Shown: positions 35,718 through 45,274 of the stretch, in pieces
Layout of the letters: each line of letters begins with the position of its first letter
Position numbering within the stretch: position 1 is the stretch's first letter
Assembly (NCBI RefSeq): GCF_003431825.1
Contig: NZ_CP020083.1
Location: 3,262,501-3,326,500, forward strand
Direction of reading: 5' to 3'
DNA from: Blastomonas fulva
GTDB lineage: Bacteria > Pseudomonadota > Alphaproteobacteria > Sphingomonadales > Sphingomonadaceae
DNA length: 64,000 bases
Translations under genes and position numbers: made by a program
The notes under the pieces: generated by a model
Databases searched by the model: none
Told to the model about the DNA's origin: nothing
The model's input: only the letters and a program-made list of their open reading frames with translations

Positions 35718-36215
35718 TCAGAATATCCCCATGGCAACACCCGCGCCGAGCATTGCGCCCAGCTCGCCGCACCGGGCCAGATCGGTCGCGCCCAGCCGCT
35801 TGGGCGCCGCGATCGCCTCGGGAGTTTGCGCATCGGTGCACACGATCAGGCTGTCGGCAATCCGCCGCAACCTCCAGCCGGTGGCTATGCGCTCGATCTG
35901 CCGCACCGCGCCCTGCCCGTCCGATCCTGCGGCAACCATCGCCGCATAGGGCCGCCCCTCGATCCGCCCCAGCACAGGATAATAATGGCGATCGAAGAAC
36001 TCCTTCATCGCCCCGGTCATGCTGGCGAGATTTTCAGGACACACGAACAGATAGCCTGTGGCCCAGAGCATGTCTTCGGGTTGTACATCGTCGGCGGCGA
36101 GCATCCGCGCCGTACACTCGCCCGCTGCCGCCTCGAAGGCGGCCTGCGCCATCGCCTTTGCCGCGCCGGTACGGCTGTGCCAGACGATCAGCAGGGTCGG
36201 GATCTCGGTCATCAT
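35718..36215 (-). CDS. Flavodoxin/NAD(P)H-dependent FMN reductase-like protein
   Basis: A 165-residue flavodoxin-fold protein. The FMN phosphate loop reads VWHSRTGAAKAMAQA, and the second flavin loop region is FVCPENLASMTGAMKEFFDRHYYP, typical of WrbA/iron-sulfur flavoprotein relatives. The remainder includes GSDGQGAVRQIERIATGW. It may reduce quinones or act in electron transfer in the cytoplasm. The start is MMTEIP (36215 or 36212); the longer frame to 36248 is unsupported. It is divergent from recJ across 209 bp that contain only a CTCCGG/CCGGAG hairpin (36313-36330). Confidence 0.75.
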   Translation of the reverse strand: MMTEIPTLLIVWHSRTGAAKAMAQAAFEAAAGECTARMLAADDVQPEDMLWATGYLFVCPENLASMTGAMKEFFDRHYYPVLGRIEGRPYAAMVAAGSDGQGAVRQIERIATGWRLRRIADSLIVCTDAQTPEAIAAPKRLGATDLARCGELGAMLGAGVAMGIF

Positions 36216-36424
36216 GTCTGGTTTAGACCCCCACAGGACAGGGTCCACCCGTTTTCGTTAGACCTCGCCAAATCGTCGCAGCAGCGCTAGACCCCGGGGC
36301 ATCCCTGTCGCTCTCCGGCCACCGCCGGAGCCCGGATGCGTGATGGCACTGCACCCGCCCCGGGTTCCGGCTTTCGCCGCAAGAGCGCCGGCTGAACGAC
36401 CGACTTTTTAGGAAACCGCCACCG

Positions 36425-38209
36425 ATGGCCACACTCCATCCCGAACCCGTTCTCGGCATCACCCAGTCGCTGACCGGCCAGCCATGGCACTGGCGCGGCG
36501 CAGAAGGTGACAGGCGCCAGGCCGATCTCGAGCCCGACGATCTGGTCGCCCTGCTGCTGCTCAGCCGGGGCGTGCCGCGCGACGATCTCGACCGCTATCG
36601 CGCACCGACCATCCGTGGCTTCATGCCCGACCCGTCGATCTTCCGCGACATGGACAGCGCCGCCGACCGGTTGGCGCAGGCGGTGATCGCGCGCGAAAAG
36701 GTCACCATCTATGGCGACTATGACGTTGATGGCGCAACCAGCGCCGCGTTGCTGATCCGCCTGCTGCGCGACCTAGGCCTTGATGCCGGCGCCTATATTC
36801 CCGACCGGCTGATGGAAGGCTATGGCCCCTCGGGCGCAGCGCTTACCAGCCTCGCCGAGGCGGGCTCCACCCTCATCGTTACCGTCGATTGCGGCGCAAT
36901 GGCCTATGAGGCGCTGCAGATGGCGCATGATGTCGGGGTCGATGTCGTGGTGGTCGATCACCACAAATGCGCCGCAGAGCTGCCCCGCGCCTTTGCGCTG
37001 GTCAATCCCAATCGGCTCGACGAAGACGATGAGGCGGCCGCGCACGGCCATCTTGCCGCGGTCGGCGTCGCCTTCCTGCTTGGCGCAGCGCTGGTGCGCA
37101 CCCTGCGCGCGCGGGGCTATTTCGCCAGCCGCTCAGAACCTGCGCTGATGGAGTTGCTCGATCTGGTGGCGCTGGGCACCGTTGCCGATGTCGCCCAGCT
37201 CAAGGGTCTGAACCGCGCCTTTGTCGCGCAGGGGCTCAAGATCATGGCGCGGCGGCGCAATATCGGCATGGCCGCACTGATCGATGTCAGCCGCCTCACC
37301 CGCGCGCCGGTGTGTTCGGACCTGGGCTTTGCACTCGGCCCGCGAATCAATGCAGGCGGACGCGTCGGTGCGGCGGACCTTGGCGTGCGGCTGCTCACCA
37401 CGCAGGATGAGGCCGAAGCCAGTGATATCGCAGCCCAGCTCTCGCGCCTCAACGAGGAACGCCGCGCGATCGAGGCAATGGTGCAGGAGGAGGCCGAGGC
37501 GCTTCTCGCCGGGCAGCACAACCGGGCGGTGGCGCTGCTTGCCGGCCAGGGCTGGCACGCGGGCGTGATCGGTATCGTCGCAGGCCGGATCAAGGAGCGG
37601 ACGGGCAAGCCCTCGCTGGTGATCGCGCTGGACGACAAGGGCATCGGCAAGGGCTCGGGCCGCTCGATCCCGGGCGTCGATCTGGGCGCGGCGATTATCG
37701 CGGCCAAGGATGCCGGGCTGCTCGTGGCAGGCGGCGGCCATGCGATGGCGGCAGGGCTGACGATCAACGCCGACAAAATCGACCGGTTCAGCGAGTTTCT
37801 GGAGGAGCATCTGGCAGCGAGGGTCGCTGCGGCATCGGGAGCGGCGCGGCTGCTGGTCGATGCGCTGGTCGCTCCGCGCGGACTCACGCCGGACCTCATC
37901 GATCGGATGGAGAGCGCAGGCCCCTATGGCATGGGCTGGCCCGCGCCGCGGCTCGCGACCGGCCCGGTGCGCATCGTGCGCTGCGATGTCGTGAGCACGA
38001 CGCACGTCCGCGCGATTGCGGCGGGGGATGACGGCGCATCGTTCAAGGCGATGGCGTTTCGCAGCGTCGATACCCCACTGGGCCAGGCGCTGCTGGGCGC
38101 GCCGCGCGACCGACGCTTCTGGCTGGCGGGGCGCGTCAAGATCGACAACTGGAACGGCAATCACGCCGCGGAAATGCACGTTGACGACCTTGCCGCGGTC
38201 GATCTTTGA
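36425..38209 (+). CDS. recJ: Single-stranded-DNA-specific exonuclease RecJ
   Basis: A 594-residue 5'-3' ssDNA exonuclease of the DHH phosphoesterase family, active in recombination, mismatch and base-excision repair. DHH-domain motifs include VTIYGDYDVDGATSAALL, LIVTVDCGA and VVVVDHHKCAAELP; then the second-domain GPRINAGGRVGAADLGV; and the DHHA1 end GGHAMAAGLTI. The length is normal. The ATG at 36425 is preceded by a weak GGAAACCGCCACC. It is followed 75 bp later by tRNA-Glu. Confidence 0.96.
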   Translation: MATLHPEPVLGITQSLTGQPWHWRGAEGDRRQADLEPDDLVALLLLSRGVPRDDLDRYRAPTIRGFMPDPSIFRDMDSAADRLAQAVIAREKVTIYGDYDVDGATSAALLIRLLRDLGLDAGAYIPDRLMEGYGPSGAALTSLAEAGSTLIVTVDCGAMAYEALQMAHDVGVDVVVVDHHKCAAELPRAFALVNPNRLDEDDEAAAHGHLAAVGVAFLLGAALVRTLRARGYFASRSEPALMELLDLVALGTVADVAQLKGLNRAFVAQGLKIMARRRNIGMAALIDVSRLTRAPVCSDLGFALGPRINAGGRVGAADLGVRLLTTQDEAEASDIAAQLSRLNEERRAIEAMVQEEAEALLAGQHNRAVALLAGQGWHAGVIGIVAGRIKERTGKPSLVIALDDKGIGKGSGRSIPGVDLGAAIIAAKDAGLLVAGGGHAMAAGLTINADKIDRFSEFLEEHLAARVAAASGAARLLVDALVAPRGLTPDLIDRMESAGPYGMGWPAPRLATGPVRIVRCDVVSTTHVRAIAAGDDGASFKAMAFRSVDTPLGQALLGAPRDRRFWLAGRVKIDNWNGNHAAEMHVDDLAAVDL

Positions 38210-38238
38210 AAAAGCTGCGAAAAGCGAAATAGCGCGCT

Positions 38239-38267
38239 TGACTGCCCAGCCGCGAATCCCTAATGGG
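38239..38267 (+). promoter_or_regulatory. Probable promoter of tRNA-Glu
   Basis: TTGACT (38239-38244) and TAATGG (38262-38267) are spaced 17 bp, and the tRNA starts 17 bp after the second box. The first box is close to consensus; the second is a weak match, so this is an inference from position and spacing. Confidence 0.45.
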
Positions 38268-38284
38268 GCGCTTCCCGCGAAGAT

Positions 38285-38359
38285 GGCCCCTTCGTCTAGC
38301 GGTTAGGACGCGGCCCTTTCACGGCTGAAACACGGGTTCGATTCCCGTAGGGGTCACCA
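38285..38359 (+). tRNA. tRNA-Glu (anticodon TTC)
   Basis: A 75-nt cloverleaf including an encoded CCA. The acceptor GGCCCCT pairs with AGGGGTC (one G-T), the anticodon loop CTTTCAC gives TTC, and the T arm CGGGTTCGATTCCCG is standard. It stands alone between recJ and tamA. A small CATCC/GGATG hairpin just after it (38358-38373) may mark the transcript end. Confidence 0.97.
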
Positions 38360-38605
38360 TCCTTTTGAGGATGTCGATCAATTCCGGGACCTTCCATAGG
38401 TCTAGAATTTCCAAGCCAGCAGGATCGCTTGATCCTATGTGGGTGGTGTGCGCGAGCTATCGGCGCACCGCCCTTTGGGCACGTTGCGTCCGGTTCGCAT
38501 ACAGCCCGACAAACTTTCTAACCTATGTGCGTGAACCAATTGCCCAGCTGGCGCGTAGAGTCGCGGGGGACGTTCATGCCAGGCGCCCGGAATTCAGGAT
38601 TTTAG

Positions 38606-40786
38606 ATGTTTCTGCGCCTATGTTCGGTTTGTTGCGTCCTTTTGCCGACACTTTGCGATACCCCGGCGGCCATCGCCATGCAGCGGACCGCACAAGCTCC
38701 TTCGCCCGCGCCCGGGAATGAGACAGGCGAACCTCCGATCATCACCGACGAAGAGTTCGACGCGACCATTCCGTCGATCGATCCCGATGCGCCGATGGGG
38801 ACGATCGAGGATTGGGACGCCGAGCAGGCACGCCTCGACTCCCAGGCGCCCGCGCTTGGCCAGACCGGCGATGGGACCGTCGGGGGAGATCTGCTGACCG
38901 CGCCTTTGGTCGATGACCCCGAGCTTGCCGCGCCGCTAGGCCCGCTGGAGAGCTTCGATGTCGAGCCGTTCGATGAAAGCCGCTACACCGAGGCAGACGA
39001 CGACGCTGCCCGCGCGGTACGTTACAGCTACCGGATCGACGGCCTGGACGCACTCGATGCAGCAGATGAAGCCAACCCCGAGCCCGATGGCGCAGGTTCG
39101 ATCCGCGCGCGGTTTGGCGAGCTGTCCGCGCTCGACGATGGCGATGGCAAGGCGAGCAACGGCGCGATGGTTTCGGCGCGGATGCTCGAGGACCAGCAGC
39201 TCCTCGCCGACCTGCTGATCGGCCAGTGCTATTTCGACGCCACCGTGAACGGCGCGATCGAATTTGCCGAAAGCGGCACCACCGGGCCGATGATGGTCGT
39301 GCTCACCGCCAGTCCCGGCCCCTGCTATCGCCTCGGCACGATCACCTTCAACGCGCCGCCGGTCGAGCCTGCCGATCTGATCGCGCGCAATTTCGTTCCC
39401 GCCACCGGTGAGCCGATCGATGCCGAGCGCATTCTCGCGGCAGAGGCCAATATCGCAGTCGCCATGCCGCAGCAGGGCTATCCGTTTGCCAAGGTCGGCC
39501 AGCGCGACATCCTGCTCGATCCCGAAAGCGTAACCGGCGATTACACGCTTCCCGTCACCCCTGGCGCGCGCAGCAGCTTTGGCGATATCGTCACCAGCGG
39601 ATCGACCGTGTTCGAGGCCGAGCACATCGCCAAGCTTGCCCGCTTCGACAAGGGCGACCTTTACGACAGCCGACTGGTCGACGATCTGCGCAAGGCGCTG
39701 GTGGCAACCGGGCTCTATTCGGTGGTCGCCGTTCAGCCCGAACCTTCGGGCACCGCAGCGCCCGACGGAACCCAATATGCCGATCTCAAGGTCGATCAGG
39801 AGGCTGGCCCCGAGCGCACGCTCGCGGCCAATGCCGGTTACGGCACCGGCCAGGGCATCCGCGCGCAGGGCAGCTGGACCCATCGCAACCTCTTCCCGCC
39901 CGAAGGCGCGCTGATCGCCAGCATAACCGCAGGCACGCAGGAACAGGGCGCATCGGCGACTTTCCGCCGATCGAACGCCGGACGCCGTGACCGCGCGGTC
40001 GAACTGAGCCTGTCGGCGCTGCGCAGCGACTTTGCAGCGTATGAATCCTTCACCGGGCGGCTGGCGGGGCGTGTTTCTTATTACAGCACGCCGATCTGGC
40101 AGAAGCGGCTGACCTACAGCTATGGCTTCGAACTGCTGGGCACCAACGAGCAGGATTACAACTTCACCCTCGGCCAGCGCGACCGGCGGACCTATTATGT
40201 CGCTGCGCTGCCGGGCCAGATCACCTGGGATCGTTCGAACGATCTGCTCGACCCGACCAGCGGCTTCCGGCTCTCGGCGCAGGTTTCGCCCGAGGCGTCG
40301 CTTGGCAGCGGAACGCTGTTTTATGGCCGCGGGCTGCTCGAGGGCACCGGCTATTACCCGGTGGGCGACAACATCGTGATTGCCGGACGCGCACGGGTGG
40401 GGTCGATCTTTGGCGCCGACCGCACAGACATCGCGCCTTCGCGGCGATATTATGCGGGAGGCGGCGGGTCGGTCCGCGGCTTCGGCTATCAGGAACTGGG
40501 TCCCAAGGACCCCGACAACCGTCCGATCGGCGGGCGCAGCCTGGTCGAGGCGGCGGCGGAAATCCGCTATCGCTTCGGCAATTACGGGATCGTTGGCTTT
40601 GTCGACGCAGGGCAGGTTTCGACCAGCTCGACCCCGGGGTTTGACGACCTTCGCTATGGCGTCGGGATCGGCGGGCGTTTCTATACCAATTTCGGGCCGA
40701 TGCGGCTCGATGTCGCAACCCCGATCGCCCGGCGCCCCGGCGAATCCCGCGTCGCGGTCTATATCTCTATCGGTCAGGCCTTCTGA
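38606..40786 (+). CDS. tamA: TamA-like Omp85 outer-membrane assembly protein
   Basis: A 726-residue protein with a signal peptide (MFLRLCSVCCVLLPTL, ending about AIAM). Residues about 27-150 are an unusual low-complexity Asp/Glu/Pro-rich region. POTRA-like domains follow, including PGPCYRLGTITFNAP and GDIVTSGSTVFEAEHIAKL, and then a 16-strand Omp85 barrel with GGGGSVRGFGYQ...GGRSLVEA and a terminal Phe (SIGQAF). With TamB it inserts or transports envelope components. Its stop overlaps the tamB start by 1 nt. The gap from the tRNA (246 bp) holds no other gene that I can support; an AGGATC/GATCCT hairpin lies at 38421-38436. Confidence 0.9.
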   Translation: MFLRLCSVCCVLLPTLCDTPAAIAMQRTAQAPSPAPGNETGEPPIITDEEFDATIPSIDPDAPMGTIEDWDAEQARLDSQAPALGQTGDGTVGGDLLTAPLVDDPELAAPLGPLESFDVEPFDESRYTEADDDAARAVRYSYRIDGLDALDAADEANPEPDGAGSIRARFGELSALDDGDGKASNGAMVSARMLEDQQLLADLLIGQCYFDATVNGAIEFAESGTTGPMMVVLTASPGPCYRLGTITFNAPPVEPADLIARNFVPATGEPIDAERILAAEANIAVAMPQQGYPFAKVGQRDILLDPESVTGDYTLPVTPGARSSFGDIVTSGSTVFEAEHIAKLARFDKGDLYDSRLVDDLRKALVATGLYSVVAVQPEPSGTAAPDGTQYADLKVDQEAGPERTLAANAGYGTGQGIRAQGSWTHRNLFPPEGALIASITAGTQEQGASATFRRSNAGRRDRAVELSLSALRSDFAAYESFTGRLAGRVSYYSTPIWQKRLTYSYGFELLGTNEQDYNFTLGQRDRRTYYVAALPGQITWDRSNDLLDPTSGFRLSAQVSPEASLGSGTLFYGRGLLEGTGYYPVGDNIVIAGRARVGSIFGADRTDIAPSRRYYAGGGGSVRGFGYQELGPKDPDNRPIGGRSLVEAAAEIRYRFGNYGIVGFVDAGQVSTSSTPGFDDLRYGVGIGGRFYTNFGPMRLDVATPIARRPGESRVAVYISIGQAF

Positions 40787-43700
40787 TGGCCGACGCAATC
40801 GATACCGCCGCCGAACCCGTGGCCGAGCCGGTGCAGACCGAACACCCGCTAAAATCCTGGCCGCGCCGCATCGCCATCGGTGTCGCGGTGCTGCTGGGCA
40901 CGATCCTGGCGCTGCTCACGATCGGCTATGTCTGGCTGGATAGCAGCAGCGGAAAGCGTTTCGTTGCCAAGCAGATTGCCGGGATGGAGTTCGAGAATGG
41001 ACTCAACATCGGCATCGGCAGGATCGAAGGTTCGCTGTACGGGCAGATGCGAATCCGCGACCTGACTTTGCGCGATCCGCAGGGCGTTTTTGCTTCCTCG
41101 CCACTGGTCGAGGTCGACTGGCGCCCATTTGCCTTTGCACGCAGCCATGTCGATATCCGCTCGCTGGTTGTGCCGCAGATGCGCCTTCGCCGCCTGCCCG
41201 CGTTCAATGAGACCCCGCCCACCAACGAGCCGCTGCTTCCCGATCTGGACATCGATATCGCCCGACTGGACCTCCGCCGCATCGACATCGATCCGGCAGT
41301 GACAGGCCAGCGCCATCGCGCATCCCTCGAAGGCAAGGTCCACATTGCCGACCGCACCGCCGTGGTCAGCGCGCGCGCGGCGACGCAGGCAGGCACCGGA
41401 TTTGCAGGCGGCGAGACGATGACGCTCGATCTGCGCGCGGTTCCGGAAACCAATACGCTCGACCTGGCTTTCAATCTCGACGCCCCGGCGCAAGGCCTGA
41501 TCGCCGGATTGACCGGCGTTGCCCAGCCGATGCGCGTCGATCTGCGCGGCAAGGGTGACTGGGACGCATGGAACGGTGCGCTGGGCGGCACGCTGGGCGG
41601 GCAGTCGCTCGCCGATGTCGTGCTCACCGCGCGCAAGGGTACCTTCACCGCGCGCGGCAAGATGCGCCCTGCCCTGCTGCTCGCAGCCCAGCCCGGCGCG
41701 CTGCTGGAGCCCGAAACGACGATCGACATCACCACCACCGCCAACGAGCGGCAGTTCGATATCGCGGCCAAAATCGGCAACGCCAATTTCGCGTTCGATG
41801 CCGATGGTCTGGTCGATCTGGGGACAAGTCAGATGCGCGATCTGCAGGTGGCCTTCCGCCTGCTGCAGCCCGGCACCATCGCCGAGAACCTGAGCGGTGC
41901 GGGGATTGCCGCCAACCTCACGCTCAACGGCGGGTTTGCCTCCCCGCAGATCGCCTATGACATCACCGCCGCGCGGCTGGGCTTCAACGATATTTCGGTG
42001 ATCGGCCTGACAGCCAGCGGCGCGGCCCGGCTTGATGCCGATGCCTGGATGATCCCGGTGAGCGCGCGCGCACGCCGCATCGCGGGGCTGAATGCCGCCG
42101 CAGGTGGCCTCCTCGAAAACGTCCGGCTCAACGGCGACCTTGCTTACTCGAACGCCCGGCTGATGTCCGACAACCTCAAAATCCGGTCCAGCCGCATCGA
42201 TGCAACGGCGGTGATCCTCGCCGATCTGAACACCGGGCTGTATACCGGCGCGCTCAATGGCCGGGTCAACGGCTACCGCGTAGAGAGCGTGGGCATCTTC
42301 AACGTCGCGACCGATATCGATCTGGAAACCACCGGCAATGGCGGCTTCCGCCTCGCGGGCAAGATTTCGGCGCGATCCAGCCAGATCCTCAACGACGGCC
42401 TGCGCGAGTTCATGGGCGGCAATGCGCTGATCAACGCCGATGTCAGCTATGGCAGCGACGGCATCGGCCGGGTCACAAGGCTGACCGTGGCAGCGCCGGC
42501 ATTCCGGCTCTCCGAAGGCCGGGGCTCTTATTCTACCGACGGCCAGATCCGCTTCGACGCGCGCGGTTCATCCAACCAATATGGCCCGCTGACCGTCGCG
42601 GTGACAGGGACGGTAACACGACCCGTCGCGACCGTGAAAGCTGCGCGGCCCGGGCTGGGCATAGGCATGTCCAACGTAATCGCCACCATTCGCGGAGACG
42701 GCAACAGCTATGCGGTGACCGGCAATGGCGACACCGATTACGGCGCGTTTGCTGCCGATGTGAACGTCTTCACGGCACGCGGACCGCTCGAGATCGCGGT
42801 AAACCCGGGCACCCGCTTTGCCGATATCGGCATCACCGGCAGGGTCCGCCAGACCAGCGCCGGTCCCTTCGCAGGCCAGCTCATAGCCGATGGCGCCGGA
42901 GTGTCGGGCAATGTCGACCTCTCCGCCGCGGGTGCCTATCAGCGCGCGGTGCTGGCGTTGAACGCCCGCGATGCGCGGCTTCCCGGGCCCGCAGGCGTGG
43001 TCATCGGCCGCGCGATCATCGCAGCCGACATGGTGCTGACCGAACAGCCGCAGATCGTCGCCGATGTCCAGCTCGCGGGCACCAGAATGGGCCAACTGCA
43101 GATCGCCGCCGCGCGCGCCAAGATCGATTATCGCAACGGCCAGGGCAGCGCCCGGGTGATGGCGGAAGGGCGCAACAGCTTTCCGTTCCGCTTTGCCGCC
43201 AATGCGGTTCTGCAACCCGAGCTGTGGCGCGTCGCGCTTGATGGCCGTGCCAACGGCATCGACTTCAAGACCCGCAACCCGGCGCGGATCATTCCCGAGG
43301 CCGCGCAGTACCGGCTGATGCCTACCACCATCGATCTGTCACGCGGCACAATCCAGCTCGCAGGCCGCTATGGCGCAGGCATGGATATCGGGGCGCGGCT
43401 TGCCGAGGTCGATCTGGCGCTGATCAACCCGATCATGCCCGGACTGGGCCTGGGCGGAACGGCCTCGGGCAGCCTGGATTTCCGCCAGACGAATGCCAAC
43501 AGCTTCCCCGAGGCCGATGCCCGGCTGACGATCGACAATTTCACCCGCACCAGCCTGGCTTCGGTTTCGCAGCCGGTGGATATGAGCGTGGTCGGGACGC
43601 TGCAGCCCGATGGCGGCAATGCCCGCGCGATCATCAGGCGGCGTGGTGCGGTGATCGGCCGCATGCAGGTCGCGCTCACCCCGCTCGCCGCTGGCGCCGG

Positions 43701-45030
43701 CAGCTGGACCACCCGGCTGCTTGCCGCTCCGCTGAGCGGCGGTCTGCGCTACAATGGACCTGCCGACACCCTGTTCTCGCTCGCCGCGCTTCCCGACCAG
43801 AGCCTGTCGGGCGCGATCGGCGTGGCTGCGGACTTCACGGGCCGTGTCCAGCAGCCGCAGCTGCGCGGCATCGTGCGCGCCAACAACCTCACATACGAAA
43901 ACGAACAATACGGCACCCGGCTGACCAAGATGCGGCTGCGCGGCAGCTTCACCGGCGACCGGCTGCAGGTCGAGCAGCTGACCGCGCGCGCCGGCAGCGG
44001 CACGATCAGCGGCGAAGGCTTCGTCTCGCTGAGCTCGGCGCAGGGTTTTCCGGTGCAGCTCGCGCTCGATCTCGACAATGCGCGACTGGCAGATGGCAGC
44101 GGCCTAGCCGCGACCGCCACCGGACAGCTCAGCATCATCAACAGCGCGACCCAGCCAGCGCTGATCTCGGGCACTATTCGGCTGCCCGAGACCCGCTACC
44201 GCATCGTGCGCCAGGGTTCGGTGCAGGTCGCCAAGCTCACCGGCGTCAGGCGCAAGCCGGCGTTGGGCCGTGCACGGATCACCGGCGACCCCGATCCCAT
44301 TTCGGGCGTACCCAGCGACTGGCGGCTTGACGTCAAGCTGGTCGCGGACAATCAGGTCTATGTCTCGGGAATGGGGCTGGATTCCGAATGGGCTGCGGAC
44401 ATCCGCATCACCGGAACGACGGGCAATCCGCGGATCACCGGCGGTATCGATCTGGTGCGCGGCACGCTGGGCTTTGCCGGGCGCTCGTTCGATCTGGAAG
44501 AGGGCCGCCTGCGGTTCAACGGCGGCAGCGCCACCAATCCGGTGATCAATCTGCGCGCCAGCGGCGAAGCGGGCGATGTCACGGTGAACATCAACGTATC
44601 GGGCACCGGCGAGAATCCAGACATCGCGTTCTCCTCGACGCCCGCGCTCCCGCAGGACGAGGTCATGGCGCGCATCCTGTTCGGCAATTCGATCGGCGAG
44701 CTGACCCCGATCCAGGCAGTGCAGCTCGCCGCCTCGCTCAATAGCCTGCGCGGCGGCAGCGGCGGGCTCAACCCGCTGGGCGTGCTGCAATCGGCATCGG
44801 GCATCGACCGGCTGCGCATTTTGGGAGCCGACGAGGACACCGGGCGCGGCACCTCGCTCGCGGTGGGGCAGTATATCTCGAACGATGTCTATGTCGAAAT
44901 CATTACCGACACGCGCGGCTTTACAGCGACGCAGATCGAAATCAGCCTGAGCAAGGCGCTGTCGGTGCTGAGCCAGGTCGGCAGCTTCGGCGGATCGAAT
45001 GTCAACGTCCAGTACCGAAAGGACTATTGA
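40786..45030 (+). CDS. tamB: Translocation and assembly module protein TamB
   Basis: A 1414-residue AsmA-like bridge protein. An N-terminal membrane anchor (about residues 29-50, IAIGVAVLLGTILALLTIGY) is followed by a very long beta-rich groove domain and the C-terminal TamB (DUF490) domain, with WAADIRITGTTGNPRITGG, VRGTLGFAGRSFDLEEGRL and LPQDEVMARILFGNS, ending NVNVQYRKDY. It spans the periplasm and works with TamA in outer-membrane protein or phospholipid traffic. Start and stop each overlap the neighbouring gene by 1 nt, implying tight co-translation with tamA and the lipoprotein gene. Confidence 0.94.
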   Translation: MADAIDTAAEPVAEPVQTEHPLKSWPRRIAIGVAVLLGTILALLTIGYVWLDSSSGKRFVAKQIAGMEFENGLNIGIGRIEGSLYGQMRIRDLTLRDPQGVFASSPLVEVDWRPFAFARSHVDIRSLVVPQMRLRRLPAFNETPPTNEPLLPDLDIDIARLDLRRIDIDPAVTGQRHRASLEGKVHIADRTAVVSARAATQAGTGFAGGETMTLDLRAVPETNTLDLAFNLDAPAQGLIAGLTGVAQPMRVDLRGKGDWDAWNGALGGTLGGQSLADVVLTARKGTFTARGKMRPALLLAAQPGALLEPETTIDITTTANERQFDIAAKIGNANFAFDADGLVDLGTSQMRDLQVAFRLLQPGTIAENLSGAGIAANLTLNGGFASPQIAYDITAARLGFNDISVIGLTASGAARLDADAWMIPVSARARRIAGLNAAAGGLLENVRLNGDLAYSNARLMSDNLKIRSSRIDATAVILADLNTGLYTGALNGRVNGYRVESVGIFNVATDIDLETTGNGGFRLAGKISARSSQILNDGLREFMGGNALINADVSYGSDGIGRVTRLTVAAPAFRLSEGRGSYSTDGQIRFDARGSSNQYGPLTVAVTGTVTRPVATVKAARPGLGIGMSNVIATIRGDGNSYAVTGNGDTDYGAFAADVNVFTARGPLEIAVNPGTRFADIGITGRVRQTSAGPFAGQLIADGAGVSGNVDLSAAGAYQRAVLALNARDARLPGPAGVVIGRAIIAADMVLTEQPQIVADVQLAGTRMGQLQIAAARAKIDYRNGQGSARVMAEGRNSFPFRFAANAVLQPELWRVALDGRANGIDFKTRNPARIIPEAAQYRLMPTTIDLSRGTIQLAGRYGAGMDIGARLAEVDLALINPIMPGLGLGGTASGSLDFRQTNANSFPEADARLTIDNFTRTSLASVSQPVDMSVVGTLQPDGGNARAIIRRRGAVIGRMQVALTPLAAGAGSWTTRLLAAPLSGGLRYNGPADTLFSLAALPDQSLSGAIGVAADFTGRVQQPQLRGIVRANNLTYENEQYGTRLTKMRLRGSFTGDRLQVEQLTARAGSGTISGEGFVSLSSAQGFPVQLALDLDNARLADGSGLAATATGQLSIINSATQPALISGTIRLPETRYRIVRQGSVQVAKLTGVRRKPALGRARITGDPDPISGVPSDWRLDVKLVADNQVYVSGMGLDSEWAADIRITGTTGNPRITGGIDLVRGTLGFAGRSFDLEEGRLRFNGGSATNPVINLRASGEAGDVTVNINVSGTGENPDIAFSSTPALPQDEVMARILFGNSIGELTPIQAVQLAASLNSLRGGSGGLNPLGVLQSASGIDRLRILGADEDTGRGTSLAVGQYISNDVYVEIITDTRGFTATQIEISLSKALSVLSQVGSFGGSNVNVQYRKDY

Positions 45031-45272
45031 TGCGGAGCAGCATTCTTCTGATGGCGTGCACGGCGATGGTGCTGCTCGGCGGCTGCCAGGCCGAACCGGA
45101 TTTTGACACCAAGTTCGAACAGCAATCGCGCGACCTTGCCGCCAAGGCACGCAGCATCGATGCCGATGCAAAAAAGCAGCTGGATGCCGCGCGCGAAGCC
45201 GAGCAGGCCAGCGCCGAACTTGGCAATTCCGCTGCGTCCCCGACCCCTGCTCCTGTAACAAACGTGAAGTAA
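45030..45272 (+). CDS. Small predicted lipoprotein of the tam operon
   Basis: An 80-residue protein beginning MRSSILLMACTAMVLLGGC. The lipobox LGGC puts the lipidated Cys at 19. The mature part is a charged, Ala-rich helix (about residues 28-65: FEQQSRDLAAKARSIDADAK and onward), probably a coiled coil, then a short Pro/Thr tail. ATG 45030 overlaps the tamB stop by 1 nt; the TTG at 45027 is a less likely start. I do not recognise a family. Its position suggests a role with TamAB or the following YihY protein. Confidence 0.78.
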   Translation: MRSSILLMACTAMVLLGGCQAEPDFDTKFEQQSRDLAAKARSIDADAKKQLDAAREAEQASAELGNSAASPTPAPVTNVK

Positions 45273-45274
45273 CC

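Noticed and set aside
38936..40798. 620-codon minus-strand open frame opposite tamA
   Set aside because: Antisense shadow of the Omp85 protein; no motifs.
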